Source: Vibrio maritimus
Lineage (GTDB): Bacteria; Pseudomonadota; Gammaproteobacteria; Enterobacterales; Vibrionaceae
DNA: 64,000 nt
NCBI RefSeq assembly: GCF_021441885.1
Contig: NZ_CP090439.1
Location: forward strand, 1,674,001 to 1,738,000
Direction of reading: 5' to 3'
Below, piece after piece: positions 33,253 to 41,738 of this stretch; the first letter of the stretch is position 1; every line of letters starts with the position of its first letter. Position numbers and translations under genes: made by a program. Below the pieces are notes generated by a model. The model was given only the letters and a program-made list of their open reading frames with translations. It searched no databases and was not told the origin of the DNA.

Positions 33253-34128
33253 CTAAGTTCTTTTGAAATGTTCAGTTAAAAACAGTTGAACTTCGCCTCC
33301 ATTTGCACCTTTTAAGCTAACAAGGTCAATCGGAATCTGGAGCTTTATTCGCATAATGTCAGACTCGAACCTAACCATGCTGCCAATCGCTTCACGCTCT
33401 TCAATCAATTCTTCTGGCAAGCATGTCCATCCAATTCCTTGCTCAGTGAGCCTAACCGCATCATCCAACGATGTCGTTTTCCAGTGAATGGGAGAATAGA
33501 TCATGTAGTTCGCTAACAGTGGATTATCCTCAATACTTTTACATATTATTTGGCGACTACTGTAAAGCATTTGTGCGCTTACTATAGGGACATCGGCCAA
33601 AGGTGAATCGGGTGCACAGCCGAGCGCCATTGGCATCATTCTCACGCCCGAAAACTCAATACCTTCATGAGGGTTACCAAAACTTGCAATAAGTGCGAGT
33701 TCTATTTTCTTATCCAGAATTAGCGCCAGTAGTTGTTCTCTCGGCGCCCTTAAAATCTCTATAGTGGTGTGTGGATATTTTTCTGAGACATTCTCGATGA
33801 TGGTCTCAACCATAGTGGTGGGCACAAGCTCTCCAAGACCTATGGTGAGAGTGGATTCAACGGAAGAAATCGAATCTTCGGCAGAACTAATAATTGTTTC
33901 TACCTGCCTAAACAGCACATTAGCTTGGGCATATAGACGCTCTCCGTTAGAGGTCAGTCTAGGATACCGACCTGCTCGATCGAATAACGCAACACCGAGG
34001 TGGTCTTCTAAGGTAGAGATTGCGGTGCTGATGGTCGTGAGCCCTTTCCCCGTTTTTCTGGCTGCACCTGAGAAAGAGCCAGCTTCAACCGCTGCACAAA
34101 ATGCACTTAACTGTTCCAATGTGAACAC
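33253..34128 (-). CDS. LysR-family regulator 1 of the amidinotransferase locus
   Basis: 291 aa from the GTG at 34128, chosen because CAGGAG lies 6 bases before it and because VFTLEQLSAF aligns with MLSLEQLTVF, the start of the related regulator at 38135; a longer frame runs up to 34209. Helix-turn-helix: EAGSFSGAARKTGKGLTTIS. Effector domain ends GWTCLPEELIEEREAIGSM, similar to GWALVPKAMADERSLLGSL in the 38135 protein, so the two are paralogues. It faces the amidinotransferase-like gene 2 across a region with a 21-bp palindrome and likely controls it. Confidence 0.85.
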   Translation of the reverse strand: MFTLEQLSAFCAAVEAGSFSGAARKTGKGLTTISTAISTLEDHLGVALFDRAGRYPRLTSNGERLYAQANVLFRQVETIISSAEDSISSVESTLTIGLGELVPTTMVETIIENVSEKYPHTTIEILRAPREQLLALILDKKIELALIASFGNPHEGIEFSGVRMMPMALGCAPDSPLADVPIVSAQMLYSSRQIICKSIEDNPLLANYMIYSPIHWKTTSLDDAVRLTEQGIGWTCLPEELIEEREAIGSMVRFESDIMRIKLQIPIDLVSLKGANGGEVQLFLTEHFKRT

Positions 34129-34224
34129 TTCTATCTCCTGCAGGTTCATGTCTTTGTTAAAGAGGTTCTCCAACCACGCTCTACGTCCCCTTAATCGCAA
34201 GCATAGCATCTTAATATGCCACTA

Positions 34225-34245
34225 TCCTTCCGAATTTCGGAAGGA
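34225..34245. promoter_or_regulatory. Perfect 21-bp palindrome, candidate operator
   Basis: Arms TCCTTCCGAA and TTCGGAAGGA around a central T, between divergent LysR 1 and amidinotransferase-like gene 2. The T run after it starts 4 bases away, so a terminator is unlikely; an operator for a dimeric regulator is the better reading. Confidence 0.55.
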
Positions 34246-34437
34246 ACCCTTTTTAGAGCTTTTGTATTATTCATTTATAGTCTGCTTCGAAGACGAGGTG
34301 CAGAGTGGCGTTGAATCTACAGAAGATAAATCATGTGCGTCTGTTCAGGTTCACGAAAATACTATCGATGGTTAAATCTGGCACTTTTTGAGTTAGAGCA
34401 AGGATGCCTTTAAATTTTTTATTGCGAGGCAAATATT

Positions 34438-35622
34438 ATGACATACAGAACTTATCCAACCGTGAAAGAGTTAGCTTACAACCCAGTTCCTAAACCAGAA
34501 TGTAAAAAGGAACAGTGGAAACTCTACAATGAAATGTGGGAAGAACAAGTCCGTGGCAAGGGCATTAAAATGTTCTGTGATTGGGCAGGGGCTCCACTGA
34601 AGGCTTGTATTGTAGGTGACCCGTTTAGCATTTATGGCCCGGATATCGAATCCCCTGAGCTTAAATCGCTATTTGCAGATAATACCGATGAAGAGTTTAA
34701 AGCGACCATGGAGCGTCGTGCTAACAAACCACTAAAAGAAACAGACCCAGAACTATTCGATAAAATTGTTAACGAAATCGATGCACGTGATGACGCTTAC
34801 GAAAAAGAGGGCGTAATTATCATCCGTAACAAGCTTGGATGGTATCCAGATGAGATTATTAACTATAACGCTGCTTGGGGTGGTTCTAAGTTTTTATCTA
34901 TCTATGGTGGTGGATACTGGATCACAGTAGGTAATCTGTGGGCTGGTGCTAAGTCGCCGGGTGTTTATGGTCAGGAGTCGGCTGCACAAGCTGCAGTGGC
35001 GGCAATTTTACAAGAGGATCCCAACTCTCGTATGTATCAGTGTGCAACCAAAGAGCCTGATCCTACTGCGGCGAGTGGTGGTCTATTTGGTGTTGACCAA
35101 GCGGATTGGCGCGTTTTTCCAAATAAACACATCGTTTGGCACTATGCTACCGCCAAGGCTGAAGATTGTTCAGAAGACATTGATCCTTATATCGTTAGTG
35201 GTGGTACACCAAAAGGGCGTGATGTGTATGGTCGTGTTTTTGAAGACTACGGCTACACGAGTGAAACAGTGTGGTTCGATAGTAAGCTCACATATCACCA
35301 CGATTGCCTGCACATGAATCTTGTCGATGGCATGTGTGGTTTGCCTGATGTCGAAGGTTACGGTTATCACGGAAAACTGCCAGATGCGATTAAAGATTGG
35401 AAGATTCTACCGATTCCCCTTGAAGAGCAGCAGATGGGGGCGATGAATGGTGTGACAACTGGCACAGGTAAATACTTCATCGATAGTCGTTGTGTAAAAT
35501 CGATGGAAATCTTGAGGGAAAATGGCATAGAGCCTATCCCGGTTCCTTATGAAACGATTTGGGAGATGTTCCACAGTGGAATTGATTGTTCTGATTCTTC
35601 CATCTGGCGTGAATATGACTAA
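34438..35622 (+). CDS. Amidinotransferase-like (guanidino-modifying superfamily) protein 2
   Basis: 394 aa, clear paralogue of the 32043 protein: shared EEQVRGKGIKMF/EDQVRGKGLKVY, LKACIVGDPFSIYGP, GTPKGRDVYGR, and the same ending SGIDCSDSSIWRE. Superfamily catalytic pattern: YHHDC with His287 and Asp289, active-site Cys384. The segment around 160-215 differs (a Gly/Ala-rich AGAKSPGVYGQESAAQAA), which may change substrate choice. ATG follows TGCGAGGCAAATATT. A 12-bp terminator separates it from groES2, so the chaperonin genes probably have a separate promoter. LysR regulator 1 is divergent. Confidence 0.75.
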   Translation: MTYRTYPTVKELAYNPVPKPECKKEQWKLYNEMWEEQVRGKGIKMFCDWAGAPLKACIVGDPFSIYGPDIESPELKSLFADNTDEEFKATMERRANKPLKETDPELFDKIVNEIDARDDAYEKEGVIIIRNKLGWYPDEIINYNAAWGGSKFLSIYGGGYWITVGNLWAGAKSPGVYGQESAAQAAVAAILQEDPNSRMYQCATKEPDPTAASGGLFGVDQADWRVFPNKHIVWHYATAKAEDCSEDIDPYIVSGGTPKGRDVYGRVFEDYGYTSETVWFDSKLTYHHDCLHMNLVDGMCGLPDVEGYGYHGKLPDAIKDWKILPIPLEEQQMGAMNGVTTGTGKYFIDSRCVKSMEILRENGIEPIPVPYETIWEMFHSGIDCSDSSIWREYD

Positions 35623-35642
35623 TTAAATTTAGTCATCTGTTA

Positions 35643-35674
35643 AAAAGGTCACTCAATTACGAGTGACCTTTTTT
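35643..35674 (+). terminator. Terminator of amidinotransferase-like gene 2
   Basis: AAAAGGTCACTC, loop AATTAC, GAGTGACCTTTT followed by TT: 12-bp perfect stem. Confidence 0.87.
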
Positions 35675-36066
35675 GATCAGCATACGTTTTTTCAATCTTT
35701 CGATTCAGTCGAAAGTTAGTTTTTTTGAGCTTTTTAGGATTTATCTATAATAGACCCAAGAAAGCGATTGGTAGGTAAGCCGATTGAATAGCAAGGGATT
35801 GTGGTTATGAGTACGAATATTCCTTGCTTCAACTTACTGCTAGGATAAGTCGTGTAAATGTCCACAATAGAGCGTTGATACGGTATCAATATCGTTGAAA
35901 CGAACCCTTCAAAATTCTACTCAATTACCTTTGAAATACTCAGGCAAAGATAAACCTTGAACATATTTGCAAACAATTGGATTTGTATTGCGTAACCCTG
36001 CATATGGACTGCTTTGCGATGACCTTTAGGTCTATATAAGTCATTCATTAGTTAGAGGCGATTACG
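35675..36066. other. Upstream region of groES2
   Basis: 390 bases without a gene. A second hairpin (CTTTCGA, loop TTCAG, TCGAAAG at 35697-35715) is followed by TTAGTTTTTTT. A short hairpin GACCT-TT-AGGTC lies at 36020-36031, just before TATATAAG. One CTTGAA (35956-35961) could be a heat-shock -35 but no matching -10 at the usual distance was found. No CIRCE-type repeat seen. Confidence 0.4.
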
Positions 36067-36360
36067 ATGAATATTCAACCATTACAAGAACGTGTGCTGC
36101 TGAGAACCATTCAGAAAGAAGCAAAATCAGATGGCGGCATTGTTTTAACGGGACTATCCGTGAATAAACCTAATAGAGGCGAAGTTATTTCATGCGGTCA
36201 CGGGTACCTGTTAGCAGACGGTTCGCGCAGAACATTAGAAGTTAAGCCTGGTCAGGTCGTCTTGTTTAATCCTGCTGCAGTGCAAATGGAAGAAAAAATA
36301 GATGGCGATAGTTATGTTCTTATTGGCGAGCATGACATTGTCGCTGTAGTGACTGAATAA
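36067..36360 (+). CDS. groES2: Co-chaperonin GroES, second copy
   Basis: 97 aa, full length. IQPLQERVLLRTIQKEAKSDGGIVL with the mobile loop (residues about 17-32; GGIVLTG), then RGEVISCGHGYLL, LEVKPGQVVLF and EHDIVAVV. Forms the heptameric lid of the GroEL chamber. Divergent from the usual Vibrio housekeeping GroES in the loop (SVNKPNRGE), which fits a second copy. It precedes groEL2 by 35 bases. Confidence 0.93.
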   Translation: MNIQPLQERVLLRTIQKEAKSDGGIVLTGLSVNKPNRGEVISCGHGYLLADGSRRTLEVKPGQVVLFNPAAVQMEEKIDGDSYVLIGEHDIVAVVTE

Positions 36361-36395
36361 TTTAATCCAAGATTACTAGAATTGAGAGAAATACT

Positions 36396-38042
36396 ATGTC
36401 AGCTAAAAATGTAACCTTTGCTAACGATGCTCGCGTTAAAATGTTAAACGGTGTGAATATCCTTGCTAATGCAGTCAAAGTGACGTTAGGACCAAAGGGT
36501 AGAAATGTCGTTCTCGATAAAATGTTTGGTGGTCCTGTTATTACCAAAGATGGTGTATCCGTAGCAAAAGAGATCGAACTTGAAGATAAGCTAGAAAATG
36601 TCGGTGCACAAATAGTCAAAGAAGTCGCTTCTAAAGCAAATGACGCGGCTGGTGACGGTACAACGACTGCGACCGTACTTGCCCAGTCCATTGTAAACGA
36701 GGGGCTAAAAGCGGTTGCCGCAGGTATGAACCCTATGGATCTTAAGCGAGGAATCGAAAAAGCGGTTGTGGCAGCAGTAAAAGAGCTGCGCGCGATGTCT
36801 CAGCCTTGTGACAGCGAGAAGGCGATAGCCCAAGTTGCCACTATTTCAGCTAACTCAGACAGTTTGGTCGGGGACATTCTTGCTGATGCGATGAAGCGTG
36901 TAGGCAAAGAAGGTGTGATTACCGTTGAGGAAGGGCAAACACTCGAAGACGAACTCGATGTAGTAGAAGGCATGCAGTTTGATAGAGGTTATTTATCCCC
37001 TTACTTTATTAACAAGCCTGAAACTGGGACTGTTGAGTTGGAAAATCCACTTACTCTGCTGATTGATAAACGTGTCTCTACCATTCGAGAGTTAGTTCCG
37101 GTATTGGAACAAGTATCGAAAGCAAATCGTCCACTGTTCATCGTCGCTGAGGATCTTGAAGGGGAGGCCTTGGGTACTTTGGTAGTGAATACTATGCGCG
37201 GTATCGTAAAGGCAGCAGCAATTAAAGCACCGGCATTCGGTGACCGCCGCAAAGAAATGTTGCGTGATATCGCTGTTCTAACTGCTGGTACTGTCATATC
37301 AGAAGATACAGGCATGACATTGGCTGATGTGACAATGGAGCATTTAGGTCATGCTAACCGTATTGTCGTGACTAAAGAGACGACAACCATTATCAATGGC
37401 GCAGGCACAGAAGAAGCTATAAATGGCCGTGTCGCTCATATCAAGCAACAACTCAATCAGAATACATCAGATTATGACCGAGAGAAGATGCTAGACCGAA
37501 TTGCTAAATTAGCTGGTGGTGTGGCGGTTATAAAAATAGGCGCAGCGACTGAAGTTGAAATGAAAGAGAAGAAAGACCGTGTCGACGATGCACTTCATGC
37601 CACACGAGCAGCGGTAGAAGAGGGTGTAGTGCCAGGTGGTGGAGTTGCTTTGGTAAGAGCAGCTTCAAAACTGAATGGTCTATTGGGTGAAAACGAGGAT
37701 CAAAATGTTGGTATACGTTTAGCACTTCGAGCTATGGAGGCACCGCTTCGCCAAATCGTCGCTAACGCAGGCGGAGAAGGTTCCGTCGTTATTCACCACG
37801 TACAACAGGGCGATGGTGCGATGGGTTATAACGCCGCGAACGATACATATGGTGACATGATGGAAATGGGGATTTTAGACCCAACGAAAGTTACGCGCTC
37901 GGCTTTGCAGTTTGCGGCATCTGTTGCGTCTCTATTGATCACCACTGAGGCAATGGTGACAGATGTACCATCACATGAACCAGCAACACCACTCATACCA
38001 TCTCGTAATGCTGGCGTGCCAAATATGGCACCTTTGTCTTAA
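36396..38042 (+). CDS. groEL2: Chaperonin GroEL, second copy, without GGM tail
   Basis: 548 aa. All main features are present: VTLGPKGRNVVLDKMFG, the ATP site DGVSVAKEI and GDGTTTATVLAQS, and the equatorial GGGVALVR. The C-terminus reads NAGVPNMAPLS instead of the (GGM)n tail of housekeeping GroEL; that tail affects folding inside the cavity, so this paralogue probably has altered or specialised clients. Lies with groES2 between the two amidinotransferase-type regulatory genes and ends at a terminator. Confidence 0.94.
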   Translation: MSAKNVTFANDARVKMLNGVNILANAVKVTLGPKGRNVVLDKMFGGPVITKDGVSVAKEIELEDKLENVGAQIVKEVASKANDAAGDGTTTATVLAQSIVNEGLKAVAAGMNPMDLKRGIEKAVVAAVKELRAMSQPCDSEKAIAQVATISANSDSLVGDILADAMKRVGKEGVITVEEGQTLEDELDVVEGMQFDRGYLSPYFINKPETGTVELENPLTLLIDKRVSTIRELVPVLEQVSKANRPLFIVAEDLEGEALGTLVVNTMRGIVKAAAIKAPAFGDRRKEMLRDIAVLTAGTVISEDTGMTLADVTMEHLGHANRIVVTKETTTIINGAGTEEAINGRVAHIKQQLNQNTSDYDREKMLDRIAKLAGGVAVIKIGAATEVEMKEKKDRVDDALHATRAAVEEGVVPGGGVALVRAASKLNGLLGENEDQNVGIRLALRAMEAPLRQIVANAGGEGSVVIHHVQQGDGAMGYNAANDTYGDMMEMGILDPTKVTRSALQFAASVASLLITTEAMVTDVPSHEPATPLIPSRNAGVPNMAPLS

Positions 38043-38055
38043 AGTTACTGTGTAA

Positions 38056-38079
38056 AGACCTCCTCGGAGGTCTTTTTTG
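38056..38079 (+). terminator. Terminator of groES2-groEL2
   Basis: AGACCTC, loop CTCG, GAGGTCT followed by six T. Confidence 0.87.
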
Positions 38080-38134
38080 CCTTCTGTAGTTTGAGTGTTA
38101 CTCTTATTAGATAACTCATCAAACGTTACTCTTT

Positions 38135-39016
38135 ATGCTTTCACTAGAACAACTTACCGTATTTAAAGCCGCTGCGGAGTTAGGCAGCTTTTCAGCTGCA
38201 GCTCGCGACACTGGTAAAGCAGTAAGCACCGTCAGTAACTCTATCTCTAATCTAGAGGTACATCTTGGGATCCCCTTATTCGATCGCTCTACTCGAATAC
38301 CGACATTAACTCCTCAAGGCGAGCAGCTCTTTGCGAAGACTCAGGTACTTTTTCAACAACTTGATGGGATAGAGCACATTGCACAAGATAGTTTTGCAGA
38401 AATGGAGAGCCAAATTCATATAGGAGTTGACGAGCTGATACCTTCGCAGCTTTATGAAGTTCCTATTGAGAGAGTAACCAGAGATTATCCCAACGTTAAA
38501 GTTACTTTAACAAGAGGTACATCAAAAGTGCTTCAACAGCTTTTGTTAGATGGAGACGTTGACCTGGCTATGGCAGTAACAGGAGAAAAACTGGATTATA
38601 GGCTGAGTGTAAAAGGATGTGATAAGGTTACTTTTGTATTGGCGTGTTCACCCGATCATCCGTTCGCTGATCAAGAGATAGTGACTGACAAAGAGATGTA
38701 TCAAAATCGACAGATTACTTGCAGTGCAATGAACAAGAATCCTCAACTAGCATCGGTCTTCTCGTTTTCCCCCGATATTTGGAGTGCTAGCAGCCAAGAA
38801 GATGTAATCAGATTGGTTGAGCAAGGTATGGGGTGGGCCTTAGTGCCAAAGGCGATGGCAGACGAGCGTAGCCTTTTAGGAAGCTTAACTGAGTTTCACT
38901 CTGATATGGTGAACGTTGAAATCGCCTTTCCAGCCGAACTGTTTTGGGTTAGCGAGCGAAAATGCGGTCCCATTATGACTCGCCTGCAGCAAGAGTTAAG
39001 CCAACAAACGAAATAA
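38135..39016 (+). CDS. LysR-family regulator 2, paralogue of 33253
   Basis: 293 aa. Helix-turn-helix ELGSFSAAARDTGKAVSTVS, effector domain to the end with GWALVPKAMADERSLLGSL. The same size and layout as the LysR at 33253, including the TRIPTLTPQGEQLF/RYPRLTSNGERLY stretch. It comes right after the groES2-groEL2 terminator on the same strand. Likely target: the chaperonin pair or one of the amidinotransferase-like genes; inference from position. Confidence 0.85.
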   Translation: MLSLEQLTVFKAAAELGSFSAAARDTGKAVSTVSNSISNLEVHLGIPLFDRSTRIPTLTPQGEQLFAKTQVLFQQLDGIEHIAQDSFAEMESQIHIGVDELIPSQLYEVPIERVTRDYPNVKVTLTRGTSKVLQQLLLDGDVDLAMAVTGEKLDYRLSVKGCDKVTFVLACSPDHPFADQEIVTDKEMYQNRQITCSAMNKNPQLASVFSFSPDIWSASSQEDVIRLVEQGMGWALVPKAMADERSLLGSLTEFHSDMVNVEIAFPAELFWVSERKCGPIMTRLQQELSQQTK

Positions 39017-39160
39017 CCAGCGTTTTTCATCGAAAGTATATTACCCCGCAGTCCCCCCTGTTACTTCTAAGCTCTCTAGCTACGATAGATAATTTCGTAA
39101 ATCATCGACAATTGCTACTAACTATTGGTTATAGCTGGGACTTTGGGAGTGAAAGGCGAA

Positions 39161-39991
39161 ATGATAAAACACCACTGGATGTTGGTCCCTCTAATTGTCT
39201 TATTTGTGTTGGTATATCTACTACCGTCCGAGAAGGTTGACCAAAACCCGAAACATGCGGAGTTAGAAGCAGGAGCTACTCATCCATGGAGTAATCCGAA
39301 TAATGATGCCGCTTCAGAGTCGGCGTTAAATCAAAACCATCCAAGGACCATTACACCACGCGATAATTTAGAGCAATTGACGCGTATCAACGAGCAACTA
39401 AGTGGTCTGAATGAAACCCGGTTAAAAACGAACCTAAATGGATTCTCAGAAACTACCGCAGACCTAGAAGCGTACTATGATGACACATGTTGGCTGACCT
39501 TCTATTTGTCACTCGGTTATGACGAGGATGATATTGCCGCCATGATTGCTCTTCGTAGCCAGTCTATGTCTGACGAATATCAACAAAATGCGAGTGATCC
39601 AGACCCATCGATACCGCCACATTCAATAATTGTCGAGATGCTAGCGAGTAATGTTACTGCCTATCTTCGTGATGAAGCAGGGATGACGTTTCAAGAAGTC
39701 ATAGACTTCTCAGTACAAGATATTCACCAAAGCTACTCAGTACCAAATGAGACCATTGTAGACTTTGCTCATTTGTATTTGATTGATGAGTTGGAAAGAC
39801 GGTTAGAAAACTATGCGGTCGATGAGCAAGAAGTGCAATTTGACGAAAACAGTTCGGCACTTACGAGGCAGTTTGTTGCTTATCTAGACTCTGACGATGA
39901 ATATATACATCAGGCCAAAGATCCAGTAGTGTTTTCAGAAACTAACCTTGTTGAGCAAGAATATGACGTTGAGAGTGAAACCATCGAGTGA
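39161..39991 (+). CDS. Membrane-anchored acidic protein, 276 aa
   Basis: Not recognised. An N-terminal anchor (WMLVPLIVLFVLVYLLP) without clear cleavage site, then a soluble, acidic domain outside or at the membrane (DTCWLTFYLSLGYDEDDIAAM; DFAHLYLIDELERRLENY). ATG 39161 has AAAGGCGA before it; a frame start 36 bases upstream lacks a Shine-Dalgarno sequence. Its 3' end overlaps the OsmC-like gene by 29 bases in another frame. Confidence 0.68.
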   Translation: MIKHHWMLVPLIVLFVLVYLLPSEKVDQNPKHAELEAGATHPWSNPNNDAASESALNQNHPRTITPRDNLEQLTRINEQLSGLNETRLKTNLNGFSETTADLEAYYDDTCWLTFYLSLGYDEDDIAAMIALRSQSMSDEYQQNASDPDPSIPPHSIIVEMLASNVTAYLRDEAGMTFQEVIDFSVQDIHQSYSVPNETIVDFAHLYLIDELERRLENYAVDEQEVQFDENSSALTRQFVAYLDSDDEYIHQAKDPVVFSETNLVEQEYDVESETIE

Positions 39992-40361
39992 AGGGCCAAT
40001 AACTGTTTCTTTCAGCGAGAGTGAAGGTGTAAAGTTTAGAAGGGGTAACGAGCCATTTTCTAATGCCCCTTTGTTAGATGATCCAGCTGTTATGCTCCTT
40101 TATTCAATAGGATCTTGTATGGCTATTTCCGTCCAAAGACTGGCGAAGCGAAGAAAAGTCGATATCAACCCATTTCAAATTCGGGTGATAGGGCACAAGG
40201 GCCTAACTTTGCCGGCTCACTTTGCGAGTTATGAACTTGAGTTAAGTCGAGGAATTCATCCGGATACAGAAACCGCTCAACAGTTGCTCAAAGATGCCAA
40301 GAAAATCTGTACTATCGGTAACAGCGTTTCAGGTACCTTTGAGCTCACATTAGAAAGCTAG
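39963..40361 (+). CDS. OsmC-family thiol peroxidase-like protein
   Basis: 132 aa. The OsmC/Ohr pattern is present: LLYSIGSCMAISVQRLAKRR with Cys52, and DAKKICTIGNSVSG with Cys116, the peroxidatic/resolving pair of this family, which reduces organic hydroperoxides. Whether this member acts on peroxides is unknown. The start at ATG 39963 overlaps the end of the upstream gene and has a weak Shine-Dalgarno sequence, so expression probably depends on upstream translation. Converges with the histidine kinase gene 3 bases away. Confidence 0.8.
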   Translation: MTLRVKPSSEGPITVSFSESEGVKFRRGNEPFSNAPLLDDPAVMLLYSIGSCMAISVQRLAKRRKVDINPFQIRVIGHKGLTLPAHFASYELELSRGIHPDTETAQQLLKDAKKICTIGNSVSGTFELTLES

Positions 40362-40364
40362 TTG

Positions 40365-41717
40365 TTAAACAGCATTTATAGGTAGTCGGATCTGGAAGTG
40401 CGCTCCAATGGAGGCATCTTGCTCTACGATTCGAATATCGCCTTTCAACTTTTGAGTTACTAAGTTATAGACAATAGAGAGCCCCAATCCCGTTCCGCCT
40501 TGATTTCTGTTTGTAGTATAGAAGGGGGTAAAAACCTGATGAGCTACTGCGTCATCAATTCCAACACCATTATCTTGATAATCAATGATGACCTTGTCAT
40601 CAACCTTAAATACCTTAATAAACACGAGATTATGTGGCTCTTGGCTGCTTTTGAATCCATGCTGACAACTGTTGTTGATAAAGTTGGTGAGTATCTGTTC
40701 AACTGCACCAGGAATGGTCTCGAGCTTGAGGGCTTCCGGTATATCGACCATAAATTCAACATCATAAGGTTGATATAGTGGTGCGATACTTGCGATAAGA
40801 TTTTCACATAAGGGTTTAAAGAATACGACTTCCGCCGTTCCATGGCCTTCGTTGTCAGAGGTTTGCTTAAACTGTTGTACCAATAAAGCAGCACGCTCCA
40901 AATTTGTGTTCGTCATATTAATCGCAGGGATTGACGACTCAAGAAACTCGACAAATACTGACTCGTCTAGCTGTTGATTTTGGTAAGCGCGCTCAAGCTT
41001 TTTTATTTGCTCATCGACGATAGAAACAGACGTCATTGCAACGCCCAAAGGGGTGTTCACTTCATGGGCGACGCCAGCCACTAATTTACCTAGCGCTTCC
41101 ATCTTTTCGACCTCAACTTGATAGTTTTGTGCCTTCTCGAGGTTCTGAAGCATCTCTTTTATACCTTTGTTATGCTCTCTTACACTCTGTTCAAGTTGAA
41201 GCTCTCGCTGACTAGGCGAGTCAAGGGATAAAGATTGCTGAGCTGTCTGAATGGTAGCACCTAATGCGAAAACGGTGCTTATCACAAATTGGATTGCAGC
41301 ACTATCTGGCGTGGCTTGATGAGGTTTTTGGCGAAGCATAATAAAGCCATTCAACTGTCCATGTAACTTCACTGGCACAAGTATCGCTCTAAAATGGGTC
41401 ACATCGACATCACCCATCCATTTGGCATTTTCAGCATTGTTATAGGCATACACTAGGTGACTGCTCTTTGAAAGTTGCAGTGCAAACTGACCAAAAGAGT
41501 GTTTATCGATCGGTGAAAAGAGTTTGGCTTCATCACTGTTGATAGTCTGGTAGCCAACACAGTCAATTTGATCACTGCTGACCGCTAGCCATAAACTGGC
41601 ATCGTGAAGGTAAAGTGATTGAACAAGTGTTTCCAGTAGTAAGGCTGAATAACCTGCTACATCGCCTTGCTTAATATGTTCGCTGTCTAAAAGCCGGGTT
41701 AGCTTTTTTGTGTACAT
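40365..41717 (-). CDS. Cytoplasmic sensor histidine kinase with GAF-type domain
   Basis: 450 aa, no membrane segment. Residues about 20-160 look like a GAF sensor (LVPVKLHGQLNGFIMLRQ), a coiled coil follows (about 170-210), then the H box with the phospho-accepting His218 in AGVAHEVNTPLG, and an ATPase domain with N box (TNFINNSCQHG), G1 (YQDNGVGID), F box (FTPFYTTNR) and G2 (GGTGLGLSIVYN). It probably phosphorylates the HD-GYP regulator encoded just upstream on the same strand (21 bases apart). Confidence 0.88.
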   Translation of the reverse strand: MYTKKLTRLLDSEHIKQGDVAGYSALLLETLVQSLYLHDASLWLAVSSDQIDCVGYQTINSDEAKLFSPIDKHSFGQFALQLSKSSHLVYAYNNAENAKWMGDVDVTHFRAILVPVKLHGQLNGFIMLRQKPHQATPDSAAIQFVISTVFALGATIQTAQQSLSLDSPSQRELQLEQSVREHNKGIKEMLQNLEKAQNYQVEVEKMEALGKLVAGVAHEVNTPLGVAMTSVSIVDEQIKKLERAYQNQQLDESVFVEFLESSIPAINMTNTNLERAALLVQQFKQTSDNEGHGTAEVVFFKPLCENLIASIAPLYQPYDVEFMVDIPEALKLETIPGAVEQILTNFINNSCQHGFKSSQEPHNLVFIKVFKVDDKVIIDYQDNGVGIDDAVAHQVFTPFYTTNRNQGGTGLGLSIVYNLVTQKLKGDIRIVEQDASIGAHFQIRLPINAV

Positions 41718-41738
41718 AGATACTTCCGTGATTCGAGA

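Noticed and set aside
33764..34375. 203-codon plus-strand frame opposite LysR 1
   Set aside because: Antisense shadow of a clear LysR gene; composition low in family-like signals, and no ribosome-binding site.
35956..36066. Heat-shock (sigma-32) promoter for groES2
   Set aside because: CTTGAA occurs but no CCCCAT-type box is found at the required distance; evidence is insufficient.
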